Part shown: positions 1 to 11,616 of the stretch, piece after piece | Layout: each line of letters begins with the position of its first letter | Position numbering within the stretch: the stretch's first letter is position 1 | NCBI RefSeq assembly: GCF_029968095.1 | Contig: NZ_JASCIR010000003.1 | Location: 248,001 to 312,000 of the forward strand | Direction: 5' to 3' | Source: Streptomyces solicavernae | Lineage (GTDB): Bacteria > Actinomycetota > Actinomycetes > Streptomycetales > Streptomycetaceae | DNA length: 64,000 nt | Position numbers and translations under genes: made by a program | The notes under the pieces: model-generated | What the model was told of the DNA's origin: nothing | Databases searched by the model: none | Seen by the model: the letters and a program-made list of their open reading frames with translations, nothing else

Positions 1-2719
<2,719 letters not shown>

Positions 2720-2881
2720 GAGGGGGTCCTTCCGAGGGCTCGGACTCACTACGCGCGTGCCGGTCCCATACCGAGCGACGAATGAGAAATCCCAGGTCAG
2801 GGAGGTTCAATCGACTCTGCTCAGGTGCGGGCATGCCCCTGGTGACGGGCAGGAGGCAGCTAACAGGCAGCGCAAAGGGTC

Positions 2882-2910
2882 AGTGTAGCCACTCGGCCCA
2901 CTGATGTCCA
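2882..2910 (-). promoter_or_regulatory. rpoB promoter, SigA/HrdB type
   Basis: On the minus strand TGGACA (2905-2910) is separated by exactly 17 nt from TACACT (2882-2887). Both are close to the consensus for the principal sigma factor. Transcription would start near 2875 and give a leader of about 155 nt before the TTG start of rpoB. Apart from this and the hairpin near 3220, I see nothing else definite between rpoB and rplL (2720-3311) and no gene. Confidence 0.7.
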
Positions 2911-3215
2911 GAGCGGGTTTTTATTGAGACCCACGAACACCTCAGAGTCCTACTGTTGTCGGCACCAGCGGCAGACCCCTCGCCGCTGGGCGCATATCCA
3001 CACTGCCCTGTTCGTCATCGATCCATGCCTCGGATTCGGATCGATGTGACGACGCGTCCTGAGAATTGCGCGCTGCGTGCGGTTCGTCAAGGCCCCCCTG
3101 CCGAAACCGGGCTGCCGCAAAGGTCACCACGGGGCACCGGAGGCACAACGAAGATCACCATACTCGGCCGTGCCGTCAGTGCAAGGCAGCCGTCACGGCG
3201 ACTCCCGGGAACGCC

Positions 3216-3249
3216 GAAAGGCGACCACCCACATGGGTGATCGCCCTTC
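3216..3249 (-). terminator. hairpin between rplL and rpoB (attenuator or processing site)
   Basis: GGCGACCACCC (3220-3230) pairs with GGGTGATCGCC (3235-3245) around a 4-nt loop with one mismatch, and the stem extends outward with one more mismatch. It lies about 65 nt downstream of the rplL stop. No strong T-tract follows, so partial termination or an RNase III-type site is as likely as full termination. Such a site would set the ratio of ribosomal protein to polymerase mRNA. Confidence 0.5.
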
Positions 3250-3311
3250 AGTGTGTGCGCGTTACAGCGCGCGAGCCGTCAAGGCCCGGAAGAGTCAGAC
3301 GACTCGCGAGG

Positions 3312-3701
3312 TCACTTGACCTCGACGGAGGCGCCGGCGCCCTCAAGGGCCTCCTTGGCCTTGTCCGCGGCGTCCTTGGCGACCTTCTCAAGGACCGGCT
3401 TCGGGGTGCCGTCGACGAGGTCCTTGGCCTCCTTCAGACCCAGGGAGGTCAGCTCGCGCACGACCTTGATGACCTGGATCTTCTTGTCGCCGGCGCCGGT
3501 GAGGACGACGTCGAACTCGTCCTTCTCCTCGACGGCCTCGGCGGCGGCGCCACCAGCGGCACCACCGGCGACGACGACCGGCGCGGCAGCGGCGGCGGTG
3601 ACGTCGAACTTCTCCTCGAAGGCCTTCACGAACTCGGAGAGCTCGATGAGGGTCATCTCCTCGAACTGGGCGAGCAGGTCGTCCTGGCTGAGCTTCGCCA
3701 T
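3312..3701 (-). CDS. rplL: 50S ribosomal protein L7/L12
   Basis: Stalk protein of the large subunit, present in several copies per ribosome and recruiting translation factors. It has 129 residues: an N-terminal dimerisation domain ([18 protein letters not shown]...), an Ala/Gly-rich hinge at about 35-55 ([18 protein letters not shown]) and a C-terminal domain with [20 protein letters not shown], which is diagnostic. ATG start with GGAAGGA upstream. It is downstream of rplJ in the same operon; the intergenic RNA can fold over a long range (see 3719-3828), which may help set its excess over L10. Confidence 0.99.
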   Translation of the reverse strand: MAKLSQDDLLAQFEEMTLIELSEFVKAFEEKFDVTAAAAAPVVVAGGAAGGAAAEAVEEKDEFDVVLTGAGDKKIQVIKVVRELTSLGLKEAKDLVDGTPKPVLEKVAKDAADKAKEALEGAGASVEVK

Positions 3702-3718
3702 GATGGCGGTCCTTCCAC

Positions 3719-3828
3719 TAATTCGGCTGGTGCCGGATGTACATGTGAGGCGGGCGTACGTTCGGGCCCGCTGCGGCCACTTGTCTAGGCATGCCTAGAC
3801 GGGAGCGGCCATGACGCGAGCCGAATTA
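3719..3828 (-). promoter_or_regulatory. long-range RNA pairing across the rplJ-rplL junction
   Basis: TAATTCGGCT (3719-3728) is the exact reverse complement of AGCCGAATTA (3819-3828). In the mRNA the arm at 3819-3828 contains the rplJ stop codon TAA, and the other arm ends 2 nt before the rplL Shine-Dalgarno GGAAGGA. Inside the loop, 3783-3800 is a perfect 18-nt palindrome (GTCTAGGC-AT-GCCTAGAC). The pairing would bring the end of rplJ next to the rplL initiation site. Confidence 0.5.
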
Positions 3829-4353
3829 CTCGGCACCGCCCTGCTCGGCCTGCTTGGCACGAAGCGCCTCCGCGGTGCGGACGAACTTCTCGGGCAGCGC
3901 CTGGAAGACAGAGGCAGCCTGCGACTGCTTGCCCTTCATGGCACCGGCCAGCTTGCTGAGCAGAACCTCGCGGGACTCAAGGTCCGCAAGCTTCTTGATG
4001 TCGTCGGCGGACAGCGCCTTGCCGTCAAGGACACCGCCCTTGATGACGAGAGAGGGGTTGTCCTTGGAGAAGTCACGAAGACCCTTCGCCGCCTCGACCG
4101 GGTCACCGGTGACGAAGGCGACAGCCGTCGAGCCCTGGAGGTGCTCGTCCAGCTGGATCCCGGCCTCATTGGCCGCGATCTTGGTCAGCGTGTTCTTCAC
4201 CACTCGGTACTGAGCGTTCTCGCCGAGAGAACGGCGGAGCTGCTTGAGCTGCGCCACGGTCAGTCCGGTGTAAGAGGTGACAACAGCCGCGTTGGAGTCG
4301 CGCAGCTTCTGCGTGATCTCCTCTACGGCTGCGACCTTGTCGGACGTCGCCAT
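3826..4353 (-). CDS. rplJ: 50S ribosomal protein L10
   Basis: L10 anchors the L7/L12 stalk to 23S rRNA and, as the L10-L7/L12 complex, represses its own operon by binding the leader. It has 175 residues and starts [14 protein letters not shown] at ATG 4353, with GGAAGGAGG upstream; a longer in-frame extension to 4455 runs through the leader and is not coding. Typical segments are [19 protein letters not shown] and [12 protein letters not shown]. The C-terminal helix ([18 protein letters not shown]) is where L7/L12 dimers bind. First gene of the operon, with its promoter near 4640. Confidence 0.98.
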   Translation of the reverse strand: MATSDKVAAVEEITQKLRDSNAAVVTSYTGLTVAQLKQLRRSLGENAQYRVVKNTLTKIAANEAGIQLDEHLQGSTAVAFVTGDPVEAAKGLRDFSKDNPSLVIKGGVLDGKALSADDIKKLADLESREVLLSKLAGAMKGKQSQAASVFQALPEKFVRTAEALRAKQAEQGGAE

Positions 4354-4490
4354 GTGCCTCGGCCTCCTTCCGGGGTGATGATCCTCGGCTGACCTCGCGA
4401 TCAGCCGCGTACGCCGGACCGCCTGAATCAGGCACGTAGAAGGGGGCGTCTGCACAAAACGAAACGCCCCGGCATAGGTGCACGGGGCGT
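4354..4490 (-). promoter_or_regulatory. L10 leader (autoregulatory 5' UTR) with attenuator
   Basis: The untranslated leader of rplJ. It holds a terminator-like hairpin, ACGCCCCG (4464-4471, plus strand) pairing with CGGGGCGT (4483-4490), followed on the transcript by TTTCGTTTT (4455-4463). This fits the L10-leader family of Gram-positive bacteria, where L10-L7/L12 binding controls read-through into rplJ. Assignment is from position and structure; I could not run a covariance search. Confidence 0.7.
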
Positions 4491-4629
4491 GAGCTCGACC
4501 GGACGGAATCCGTCCAGGAGCGCTTCCACAGTCACCTACGCGGGTCGTCCGCAGTCAGCGGATCCTTCGGCCACCGCACCCTCAGAACTGAGCGCACAGC
4601 AACGACCAGCGGTCTTTGGCTTCTGTAGG

Positions 4630-4659
4630 AGAGTACGCGAGCGGGGTCCCGGCGAGCAA
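4630..4659 (-). promoter_or_regulatory. rplJ promoter
   Basis: TTGCTC (4654-4659) and TACTCT (4630-4635) on the minus strand are 18 nt apart, giving a start near 4623 and a leader of about 270 nt. The -35 box and spacer lie inside the hairpin that ends the upstream lipoprotein transcript (4644-4676), so termination of one unit and initiation of the next share the same DNA. Confidence 0.55.
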
Positions 4660-4676
4660 ATCCGCTCCCGGGACCC
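4644..4676 (-). terminator. terminator of the lipoprotein gene
   Basis: GGGTCCCGG-c-GAGC (4644-4657) pairs with GCTCCCGGGACCC (4664-4676): a 13-bp stem with one bulged base and a 6-nt loop. It lies 28 nt after the lipoprotein stop and overlaps the -35 side of the rplJ promoter. There is no long T-tract, as is common in high-GC actinobacteria. Confidence 0.65.
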
Positions 4677-4703
4677 TGAGGCGGCGGTCCTTCCCGGGCC
4701 GCG

Positions 4704-5618
4704 TTACTGCTGCGGCTGCCGCTTCATCAGGTCCTTGACGTTGATGGTGTCGTCCGCCGGGGGCTGCTCGGTGGCCACGTCCACGCCGTAGTCGCTGTAG
4801 TAGACCGTCTGGGAGAACTCGCCGGTCTTCATCTTGGCCTCTTCGACCTTCTTCACCAGGAGGTCCTGGTCGTTGACCCAGATGTCGATCTTCTCCGTGG
4901 TCATGCCGGCCTCCTGGAGCTGCTTGCGCAGCGCCGCGGCGTCCTTCTCGTCCATGCCGGCGTTCTTGGCCGTGAGGTCGGCGACGTCGACGGTGCCGGA
5001 GTAGTGCGTGGTGTTGACGCCGCGGACCTTCTCCTCGCCGACGCGCTTCACGTCGCCGGAGGCGAGGAGCATCTTCACCGTCTGGTTGGGGGTGGAGCTC
5101 TGCATCTGGTTCTTGAGCGCCCGGCCGGACGCGCCGCCCATCTCGGCGAGCGTCTCGTAGTCGTACTCGATCCAGTGCTTGCCGCCCGAGGCTGCCGCGA
5201 ACTTGTCCCCCATGTTCGCGTAGTAGCCGTTCTTGAGGTAGCGGTAGTCGATCGAGGTGTCGCCGGTCTGCTGCATCTGGTCGGCCATCGGGCCGTCGGT
5301 GAACTTGATGCGCAGGACGCCCGTGACGCCGTCCGCCCAGTCGAGGGCGCCCTTCATCTCCATGCTGCCCTGGGCGCCCATGGTGGTCGTGCCGTCGACC
5401 TTGGCGGAGTCGGCGTCCTCGGTCTTGTCGTCGACCGTACGCAGGGCCGTGAGCGGGTTGAACGAGCCCCCGCCTTCGCTGCGGTCCTTGCCGCCGCCCT
5501 TGCTCTCGCTCTTGCCCTCGCTCTTGCCCGCCGAGCCCCCGCCGCAGGCCGCGACGCCGGTCAGCGCGGCGGCCGCCGCGATCGAGACACAAACCCGCCG
5601 CACGGTCCTGGTGTTCAT
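4704..5618 (-). CDS. secreted lipoprotein, LppX/LprG-like
   Basis: Function unknown. The protein has 304 residues from ATG 5618. A GTG nine bases upstream is possible, but the GGGGTGGGG stretch is placed better for the ATG. The N-terminus has a twin Arg, a hydrophobic stretch and a lipobox ending VAAC, giving Cys25 for lipidation, followed by a Gly/Ser/Lys-rich linker. The rest resembles the LppX/LprG/LolA fold: a threshold pattern of MKGALDW, short beta segments, then KIDIWVNDQDLLVKK near the end. Such proteins carry lipids or act on the outer face of the membrane. It is a stable neighbour of rplA and rplJ in Streptomyces and forms its own unit, bounded by terminators on both sides. Confidence 0.75.
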   Translation of the reverse strand: MNTRTVRRVCVSIAAAAALTGVAACGGGSAGKSEGKSESKGGGKDRSEGGGSFNPLTALRTVDDKTEDADSAKVDGTTTMGAQGSMEMKGALDWADGVTGVLRIKFTDGPMADQMQQTGDTSIDYRYLKNGYYANMGDKFAAASGGKHWIEYDYETLAEMGGASGRALKNQMQSSTPNQTVKMLLASGDVKRVGEEKVRGVNTTHYSGTVDVADLTAKNAGMDEKDAAALRKQLQEAGMTTEKIDIWVNDQDLLVKKVEEAKMKTGEFSQTVYYSDYGVDVATEQPPADDTINVKDLMKRQPQQ

Positions 5619-5684
5619 CTGCCCCACCCCTAGAAAGATTTGACGTTCGGCTGTGCACGTTAGCGCGTGGCACTGACAGACGCC

Positions 5685-5720
5685 GACGGGCCCCGCACCT
5701 CGGAAGGTGCGGGGCCCGTC
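5685..5720 (-). terminator. terminator after rplA
   Basis: A perfect 16-bp inverted repeat, GACGGGCCCCGCACCT (5685-5700) with AGGTGCGGGGCCCGTC (5705-5720), loop CGGA. It lies 43 nt downstream of the rplA stop and is the end of the rplKA transcript. Confidence 0.85.
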
Positions 5721-5763
5721 TTCGACACGCGTACGCGACGCGGCTACCGGGGAGTCGGGTGAC

Positions 5764-6486
5764 TCAGACGGCGGCCGGGTCCTCCTCGACGAGGAGGTTG
5801 CGGGTGCGGTTCGGGTCGAGCGGAATGCCGGGGCCCATCGTGGTGGTGAGCGCGGCCTTCTTGATGTAGCGGCCCTTGGCGGCGGAGGGCTTCAGACGAA
5901 GCACCTCCTCAAGGGCGGCGGCGTAGTTCTCCACCAGCTTGGTGTCGTCGAAGGACGACTTGCCGATGATGAAGTGGAGGTTCGCGTGCTTGTCGACGCG
6001 GAACTCGATCTTGCCGCCCTTGATGTCGTTGACAGCCTTGGTGACATCGGGGGTGACGGTGCCGGTCTTCGGGTTCGGCATCAGACCACGCGGACCGAGC
6101 ACGCGGCCGAGGCGGCCGACCTTGCCCATGAGGTCCGGGGTGGCGACGACGGCGTCGAAGTCCAGGCGGCCCTTGGAGACCTCGTCGATCAGTTCGTCCG
6201 AGCCGACGATGTCGGCGCCGGCGGCTTCCGCGGCCGCAGCACGGTCACCGGTCGCGAAGACCAGGACCCGGGCGGTCTTACCGGTGCCGTGCGGGAGGTT
6301 CACGGTGCCACGGACCATCTGGTCGGCCTTGCGCGGGTCAACACCCAGGCGGAAGGCGACCTCGACGGTGCCGTCGAACTTGGTCGCGGAGGTCTCCTTG
6401 GCGAGACGGACGGCTTCGAGCGGGGCGTAGAGCTTGTCCCGGTCGATCTTGGCGTCCGCAGCGCGGAGAGTCTTGCTGCGCTTCAC
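5764..6486 (-). CDS. rplA: 50S ribosomal protein L1
   Basis: Binds 23S rRNA at the mobile L1 stalk by the E site and in most bacteria represses translation of the rplKA mRNA. It has 240 residues with GTG start ([16 protein letters not shown]), AGGAG 5 nt upstream. Diagnostic stretches are [17 protein letters not shown] and, near the end, [15 protein letters not shown]. Downstream of rplK in a two-gene operon with an 80-nt gap. Confidence 0.99.
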   Translation of the reverse strand: MKRSKTLRAADAKIDRDKLYAPLEAVRLAKETSATKFDGTVEVAFRLGVDPRKADQMVRGTVNLPHGTGKTARVLVFATGDRAAAAEAAGADIVGSDELIDEVSKGRLDFDAVVATPDLMGKVGRLGRVLGPRGLMPNPKTGTVTPDVTKAVNDIKGGKIEFRVDKHANLHFIIGKSSFDDTKLVENYAAALEEVLRLKPSAAKGRYIKKAALTTTMGPGIPLDPNRTRNLLVEEDPAAV

Positions 6487-6566
6487 TTCTACTCCTGAGG
6501 TTCAGGTATGGAGTTCGTGGTCCGGGCCGCGCATGGCCCTGCCACTCAGGTCAAACGGGGGTGAGG

Positions 6567-7001
6567 TCAGCCCTCGACCGTGACGCCCATGGAGCGGGCG
6601 GTGCCGGCGATGATCTTGGACGCGGCGTCCAGGTCATTGGCGTTGAGGTCGGGCATCTTCGTGGTGGCGATCTCGCGGACCTGCGCCTCGGTGATCTTGG
6701 CGACCTTGGTCTTGTGCGGCTCGCCGGAGCCCTTCTCGACACCAGCGGCCTTGAGGATCATCTTCGCGGCCGGCGGGGTCTTGGTGATGAAGGTGAAGGA
6801 ACGGTCCTCGTAGACCGTGATCTCCACCGGGATGACCCAACCGCGCTGCGACTCGGTCGCGGCGTTGTAGGCCTTGCAGAACTCCATGATGTTGACGCCG
6901 TGCTGACCCAGCGCGGGGCCGACCGGCGGAGCCGGGTTGGCGGCACCGGCCTGGATCTGGAGCTTGATGAGCCCCGTGACCTTCTTCTTCTTGGGAGGCA
7001 T
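6567..7001 (-). CDS. rplK: 50S ribosomal protein L11
   Basis: Component of the GTPase-associated centre, needed for RelA-dependent ppGpp synthesis on stalled ribosomes and the target site of thiopeptides such as thiostrepton. It has 144 residues: [19 protein letters not shown] at the N-terminus, the proline-containing [16 protein letters not shown] and a C-terminal rRNA-binding domain ending [10 protein letters not shown]. No unusual residue is apparent. First gene of rplKA. Confidence 0.99.
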   Translation of the reverse strand: MPPKKKKVTGLIKLQIQAGAANPAPPVGPALGQHGVNIMEFCKAYNAATESQRGWVIPVEITVYEDRSFTFITKTPPAAKMILKAAGVEKGSGEPHKTKVAKITEAQVREIATTKMPDLNANDLDAASKIIAGTARSMGVTVEG

Positions 7002-7097
7002 TGCTCTCTCCGGGTCCTAGTGAGAGTGATCCGCCTGCCATCCGATCATCCGGACGGAGGCATACCGCACAACGATAACGGGTATGGCTGTGCGGCT

Positions 7098-7142
7098 AAA
7101 AACCGAGCAGGTCAGACCGGCTTCAGCAGCCTGTCTGACCTG
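7098..7142 (-). terminator. terminator after nusG, with T-tract
   Basis: CAGGTCAGAC (7108-7117) pairs with GTCTGACCTG (7133-7142), with a further 3-bp inner stem. On the transcript the stem is followed within a few bases by TTTTT (7098-7102), so this is a classical intrinsic terminator, unusual among the T-less hairpins here. It separates secE-nusG from rplKA. In the 165-nt gap a weak promoter for rplK may follow (TATCGT at 7072-7077 on the minus strand, -35 uncertain). Confidence 0.75.
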
Positions 7143-7167
7143 GTCGGAAGCGTGTGTTCCAGAGGAA

Positions 7168-8052
7168 CTAGTTCTTCTGGATCTGGTCGAAGCTCAGCTC
7201 GACCGGGGTCTCGCGGCCGAAGATCTCGACGAGGCCCTTGACCTTCTTGGAGTCGGCGTTGATCTCGTTGATGGTCGCCTGCAGCGTGGCGAACGGGCCG
7301 TCGGTGACGGTGACCGAGTCGCCGACCTCGAAGTCCAGGACCTGGACCTCGACCTTGCGGGCCGGAGCCGGCTTGCCCTCGGCCTCGGCGGCCTCGCGGG
7401 CGGCCTTCTCCTCGGCCTCCGGGGCGAGCATCTTGACGATCTCGTCCAGGGTCAGCGGGTACGGGTCGTAGGCGTTGCCCACGAAGCCGGTGACGCCGGG
7501 GGTGTTGCGGACGACGCCCCAGGACTCGTTCGTCAGGTCCATGCGCACCAGGACGTAGCCGGGGAGCTTGTTCTGACGGATCGTCTTGCGCTCGCCGTTC
7601 TTGATCTGCGCGACCTCTTCCTGCGGCACCTCGGCCTGGAAGATGAAGTCCTCGACGTTGAGCGAGACGGCGCGCTGCTCAAGGTTGGTCTTCACGCGGT
7701 TCTCGTAACCGGCGTAGGTGTGGATCACGTACCACTCGCCGGGGAGCGTGCGCAGCTCCTCGCGCAGGGCGGCGATCGGGTCGACCGGCTCGGCGTCCTC
7801 GGCTTCCTCGGCCGCTTCTGCCTCTTCGACGGCCTCGGCTGCGGCCTCGTCCTCGGCGGTCTCCGCCACGGCCGCGGCCTCGTCCTCGATCTGCACCGCG
7901 GCCTCCTCGGCGGGCTCGCCCGCCGCGAGGTCGGCAGCCTCGGCCTCGTCCGGCTCCTCGGCGTCCGCCGCCTCGACGATGTCGAGCTGGTCCTCCACGG
8001 ACTCCGCGGCTTCCGCCGACTCGATGGCGTCGTTCAGGTTCGGGTCAGACAC
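7168..8052 (-). CDS. nusG: transcription termination/antitermination factor NusG
   Basis: Binds the RNA polymerase clamp and links it to Rho or to the ribosome. It has 294 residues from GTG 8052, against about 180 in E. coli; the extra length is an acidic Ala/Glu-rich N-terminal region (residues 1 to about 105, many AAEEAE/EAADAEE runs), normal for Streptomyces. The NGN domain begins around [19 protein letters not shown]. The KOW domain follows after [20 protein letters not shown], and the protein ends FDQIQKN. Follows secE with a 77-nt gap. Confidence 0.98.
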   Translation of the reverse strand: MSDPNLNDAIESAEAAESVEDQLDIVEAADAEEPDEAEAADLAAGEPAEEAAVQIEDEAAAVAETAEDEAAAEAVEEAEAAEEAEDAEPVDPIAALREELRTLPGEWYVIHTYAGYENRVKTNLEQRAVSLNVEDFIFQAEVPQEEVAQIKNGERKTIRQNKLPGYVLVRMDLTNESWGVVRNTPGVTGFVGNAYDPYPLTLDEIVKMLAPEAEEKAAREAAEAEGKPAPARKVEVQVLDFEVGDSVTVTDGPFATLQATINEINADSKKVKGLVEIFGRETPVELSFDQIQKN

Positions 8053-8129
8053 GGTGGCTGCTTCTTCCTGGATACAGATGGGTGGAACGCGCGAAACGGG
8101 CGCCGGGAACGGCGCCCTCCGCTCGGCTG

Positions 8130-8417
8130 TCAGCCGAAGACGTACTTGACGGCCTGCGAGAAGCCATAGTCAAGCACGGTCACCAAGGCAATCATGATGA
8201 CAACGAAGACAATCACCACTGTGGTGTATGTCGTGAGCTGGCTGCGACTGGGCCAGACGACCTTGCGGAGCTCCGCGACGATCTGACGGTAGAACAGCGC
8301 GAGACGGCCCAGGGGGCCTTTCTTGCCGCGCTTTCCGCCCTTGCGGGACTTCTTCTTCGAATCGGTCGCCTCGTCCGGGGCATCAGGCGTGTCGATGGAG
8401 CCCACGGCGTCCGTCAC
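8130..8417 (-). CDS. secE: preprotein translocase subunit SecE
   Basis: Clamps SecY in the Sec translocon. It has 95 residues with a Lys-rich cytoplasmic N-terminus ([15 protein letters not shown]), the conserved amphipathic helix ([20 protein letters not shown]) and one membrane segment ([20 protein letters not shown]), the single-span Gram-positive form. GTG start at 8417 with GGTGAG upstream. Lies just downstream of tRNA-Trp, an order also found in mycobacteria. Confidence 0.98.
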   Translation of the reverse strand: MTDAVGSIDTPDAPDEATDSKKKSRKGGKRGKKGPLGRLALFYRQIVAELRKVVWPSRSQLTTYTTVVIVFVVIMIALVTVLDYGFSQAVKYVFG

Positions 8418-8525
8418 TCTTTCTCACCTGATTCCGGGTCGTGGCCGTGCCGCGCCCGGTGGAGCCGCACGGCGGTGCTTTGCAGTACGTACATGCGCAC
8501 ACATCCTGGCGAAAGGTGTGTGTAG

Positions 8526-8598
8526 CAGGGCCGGAGGGACTTGAACCCCCAACCGCTGGTTTTGGAGACCAGTGCTCTACCAATTGAGCTACGACCCT
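8526..8598 (-). tRNA. tRNA-Trp (CCA)
   Basis: 73 nt. The acceptor stem is AGGGTCG/CGGCCCT with one G-U pair and discriminator G. The D-arm region reads AGCTCAATTGGTAGAGC, the anticodon loop contains CTCCAAA (anticodon CCA), and the T-loop reads GGTTCAAGTCC. The 3' CCA is not encoded. The only tRNA reading UGG in the window, upstream of secE. Confidence 0.97.
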
Positions 8599-8683
8599 TT
8601 GGTTTTCCCCCAACGTACAGCATCCGTCCCGGTGCACGGAGTGCGCTCGGCGGGCGCCGGCTGTTGAAGGCCAACGAGCGACG

Positions 8684-8713
8684 AGTGTACGTGGTCCCGG
8701 GCCTTGCGTCGAA
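8684..8713 (-). promoter_or_regulatory. possible promoter for tRNA-Trp/secE
   Basis: TTCGAC (8708-8713) and TACACT (8684-8689) on the minus strand are 18 nt apart, about 85 nt upstream of the tRNA. The -10 is good and the -35 imperfect. Confidence 0.4.
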
Positions 8714-8782
8714 CAGATAGGGCTGCACCCGTCGGTGAAACCTGTGCACCCCGGTTCCTGCCGGTCTGGAACGATGGGCCCC

Positions 8783-10006
8783 ATGAGCGCTGCAACGTCA
8801 CCCACCGAACGCCGCATCTCCGCCCGTATCGGCGCGATCTCCGAGTCCGCCACCCTCGCCGTCGACGCCAAGGCCAAGGCCCTCAAGGCCGCCGGACGTC
8901 CGGTGATCGGCTTCGGCGCGGGCGAGCCGGACTTCCCCACGCCCGACTACATCGTCGAGGCGGCCGTCGAGGCCTGCAAGAACCCGAAGTACCACCGCTA
9001 CACCCCGGCCGGCGGCCTGCCCGAGCTGAAGGCCGCGATCGCCGCGAAGACGCTGCGCGACTCCGGCTACGAGGTCGAGGCCGCGAACGTCCTGGTGACC
9101 AACGGCGGCAAGCAGGCCATCTACGAGGCCTTCGCGACGATCCTCGACCCGGGCGACGAGGTCATCGTCCCGACCCCGTACTGGACCACGTACCCCGAGT
9201 CGATCCAGCTCGCGGGCGGTGTGCCGGTCTTCGTGACCGCCGACGAGACCACCGGGTACCGGGTGTCGGTCGCGCAGCTGGAGGCGGCCGTCACCGAGAA
9301 CACCAAGGTGCTGCTCTTCGTCTCCCCGTCGAACCCGACCGGCGCCGTCTACTCGCGCGCGCAGGTCGAGGAGATCGGCCGCTGGGCCGCCGAGAAGGGC
9401 CTGTGGGTCCTGACCGACGAGATCTACGAGCACCTGGTGTACGGCGACGCGGAGTTCAGCTCGCTGCCGGTGGTGGTGCCCGAGCTGCGCGACAAGTGCA
9501 TCATCGTCAACGGCGTCGCCAAGACGTACGCCATGACCGGCTGGCGCGTGGGCTGGGTGATCGGCCCGAAGGACGTCGTCAAGGCGGCGACGAACCTGCA
9601 GTCGCACGCCACGTCCAACGTGAGCAACGTGGCGCAGGCCGCCGCGATCGCCGCCGTCTCCGGTGATCTGACCGCCGTCGCCGAGATGCGCAAGGCCTTC
9701 GACCGGCGCCGGCAGACCATCGTCAGGATGCTCAACGACATCGAAGGCGTGCTGTGCCCGGAGCCGGAGGGCGCCTTCTACGCGTACCCGTCCGTGAAGG
9801 GCCTGCTCGGCAAGGAGATCCGCGGCAAGCGTCCCGTGACGACGGTCGAGCTGGCCGCGCTGATCCTGGACGAGGTCGAGGTCGCGGTGGTGCCGGGCGA
9901 GGCCTTCGGCACGCCGGGCTACCTGCGGCTTTCGTACGCCCTGGGTGACGAGGACCTGGTCGAGGGCGTGTCGCGGATCCAGAAGCTGCTGGCGGAGGCT
10001 CGCTGA
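8783..10006 (+). CDS. PLP-dependent aminotransferase (aspartate aminotransferase class)
   Basis: Class I/II aminotransferase, 407 residues, probably aspartate or another amino acid with 2-oxoglutarate. The N-terminus reads [20 protein letters not shown]. Substrate and cofactor motifs are [19 protein letters not shown], the phosphate-binding [24 protein letters not shown], the DEIYEHL Asp that contacts the pyridine nitrogen, and the Schiff-base Lys in [16 protein letters not shown]. The C-terminal Arg is in [13 protein letters not shown]. Start ATG 8783 is the first codon consistent with the family; no good ribosome site precedes it. Divergent from tRNA-Trp and followed by adenosine deaminase. 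The exact substrate cannot be told from sequence. Confidence 0.9.
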   Translation: MSAATSPTERRISARIGAISESATLAVDAKAKALKAAGRPVIGFGAGEPDFPTPDYIVEAAVEACKNPKYHRYTPAGGLPELKAAIAAKTLRDSGYEVEAANVLVTNGGKQAIYEAFATILDPGDEVIVPTPYWTTYPESIQLAGGVPVFVTADETTGYRVSVAQLEAAVTENTKVLLFVSPSNPTGAVYSRAQVEEIGRWAAEKGLWVLTDEIYEHLVYGDAEFSSLPVVVPELRDKCIIVNGVAKTYAMTGWRVGWVIGPKDVVKAATNLQSHATSNVSNVAQAAAIAAVSGDLTAVAEMRKAFDRRRQTIVRMLNDIEGVLCPEPEGAFYAYPSVKGLLGKEIRGKRPVTTVELAALILDEVEVAVVPGEAFGTPGYLRLSYALGDEDLVEGVSRIQKLLAEAR

Positions 10007-10068
10007 CAGCGACACTTTTCGCGCCGCTGTGGCGGTTTTCGTCACTCATTGGTGGCTGTTTTCGATAC

Positions 10069-10094
10069 GGGCCTCCGGCTTCGGCCGGGGGCCC
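10069..10094 (+). terminator. terminator after the aminotransferase gene
   Basis: GGGCCTCCGGC (10069-10079), loop TTCG, GCCGGGGGCCC (10084-10094): 11 bp with one U-G pair. A T-rich run of TTCG repeats follows (10095-10137). Confidence 0.7.
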
Positions 10095-10200
10095 GTTCGT
10101 TCGTTCCTTCGCTCGTACCTTCGTTCGGGCAAGTGCTCTTTGGTGGTTCGGTGACGGAAAGCGGCTACCGGGACGGAGGTCCGTACGGCAGGATCTTCGG

Positions 10201-11217
10201 ATGGAGCGTGTGCGTGACGTCAGCCTGTTGCCGAAAGCCCATCTGCACCTGCACTTCACCGGGTCCATGCGGCCCACGACGCTGCTGGAGCTGGCCGACA
10301 AGTACGGGGTCCACCTCCCCGAGGCCCTGACCACCGGGCAGCCGCCGAAGCTGCGCGCCACGGACGAGCGCGGCTGGTTCCGCTTCCAGCGGCTCTACGA
10401 CATGGCGCGGTCCTGCCTGCGCGAGCCGGAGGACATCCAGCGCCTGGTCCGGGAGGCGGCGCAGGAGGACCTCGCGGACGGTTCCGGCTGGCTGGAGATC
10501 CAGGTCGACCCCACCTCGTACGCGCCCCGGCTCGGCGGTCTGATCCCGGCGCTTGAGATCATCCTGGACGCGGTCGACACCGCCTCGCGGGAGACCGGGC
10601 TCGGGATGCGGGTCCTTGTCGCGGCGAACCGCATGAAGCACCCGCTGGACGCCCGCACGCTGGCCCGCCTCGCGGTGCGGTACGCGGACCGGGGCATCGT
10701 CGGCTTCGGGCTCTCCAACGACGAACGGCGCGGCATGGCGCGGGACTTCGACCGGGCCTTCGCCATCGCGCGCGAGGGCGGGCTCCTCGCGGCGCCGCAC
10801 GGCGGGGAGCTGACCGGCCCGGCCTCGGTGCGCGACTGCCTCGACGACCTGCACGCCGCGCGGATCGGGCACGGGGTGCGCGCGGCCGAGGACCCGCGGC
10901 TGCTGGAACGGCTCGCCGACCGCGGCGTCACCTGCGAGGTGTGCCCGGCGTCCAACGTGGCGCTCGGGGTGTACGAGAAGCCCGCGGACGTACCGCTGCG
11001 GACGCTGTACGACGCCGGGGTCCCGATGGCGCTCGGCGCCGACGACCCGCTGCTCTTCGGCTCGCGCCTGGCCGCGCAGTACGAGATCGCCCGGGAGCAC
11101 CACGGCTTCGACGACGCGCAGCTGGCCGAGCTGGCGCGGCAGTCGGTGCGGGGGTCGGCCGCGCCGGCCGAGGTGCGGGAGAAGCTGCTGGCGGGGGTCG
11201 ACGACTGGTTGGCGTGA
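10201..11217 (+). CDS. add: adenosine deaminase
   Basis: Zn hydrolase converting adenosine to inosine in purine salvage. It has 338 residues. Metal-binding and catalytic motifs: KAHLHLHFTGSMRP (HxH), PHGGELTGPASV (His and the catalytic Glu of the GE motif), GHGVRA (His) and the terminal metal Asp pair in LGADDPLLFG. The CPASNVALG stretch is typical. ATG 10201 precedes the HLHLH motif by only 13 residues, which matches the family. A terminator lies between it and the aminotransferase, so it has its own transcript. Confidence 0.95.
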   Translation: MERVRDVSLLPKAHLHLHFTGSMRPTTLLELADKYGVHLPEALTTGQPPKLRATDERGWFRFQRLYDMARSCLREPEDIQRLVREAAQEDLADGSGWLEIQVDPTSYAPRLGGLIPALEIILDAVDTASRETGLGMRVLVAANRMKHPLDARTLARLAVRYADRGIVGFGLSNDERRGMARDFDRAFAIAREGGLLAAPHGGELTGPASVRDCLDDLHAARIGHGVRAAEDPRLLERLADRGVTCEVCPASNVALGVYEKPADVPLRTLYDAGVPMALGADDPLLFGSRLAAQYEIAREHHGFDDAQLAELARQSVRGSAAPAEVREKLLAGVDDWLA

Positions 11218-11226
11218 CGCCTGCCG

Positions 11227-11397
11227 TCAGGCGGCCGCGGCGTCGAGGTCCAGTACGGCCTTGCCGTGCAGGCGGCGGCCGAGGAGGGCGTCGGCGGCCT
11301 CTTCGGCTCGCTGCCGGCCGCCGCGCCAGGAGACGCCGGGGTCGAGCTCGCCCTCGGCCACCTGCCGCGCGAGCCGGCTGAGGTCGGGCGCGCAACC
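11227..11397 (-). pseudogene. C-terminal remnant of a zinc-type alcohol dehydrogenase/quinone oxidoreductase
   Basis: About 56 residues read like the end of a medium-chain reductase: DLSRLARQVAEGELDPGVSW, then AEEAADALLGRRLHGKAVLD and a stop. Going upstream the similarity stops abruptly at about 11397 and the frame becomes arbitrary; the cofactor-binding domain is missing. The adjoining 11398-11616 has no gene I can recognise (an Ala-rich plus-strand frame ending at 11580 may be another remnant). The 428-nt gap therefore looks like a deletion scar. Confidence 0.6.
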
Positions 11398-11616
11398 GGA
11401 TGACGGAGGACGGCTGGGCCGGACGTGTGCTGCTCGGCCGCCGCCTCGCCGAGGGAGTGGACGGCACGGCCGGGCAGCCCCACGCGCGCGCAGCTGGCCG
11501 CAGGCCTGCACACCGCCGTCGCCGCGGTGCCGGACAGCCTGACTCCGGGGGTCGCGGCGCGCGGCCAGGCCGCACTCTGAACGCGCAAGGAGCGCGGCTG
11601 GGGGACGTCCCCCTTG

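Noticed and set aside
4354..4455. N-terminal extension of L10
   Set aside because: Passes through the leader next to the attenuator hairpin; ATG 4353 has a strong Shine-Dalgarno and the expected N-terminus.
11398..11580. Plus-strand Ala-rich frame, possibly a glycosyltransferase remnant
   Set aside because: Only a vague resemblance in about 25 residues; not enough to call.
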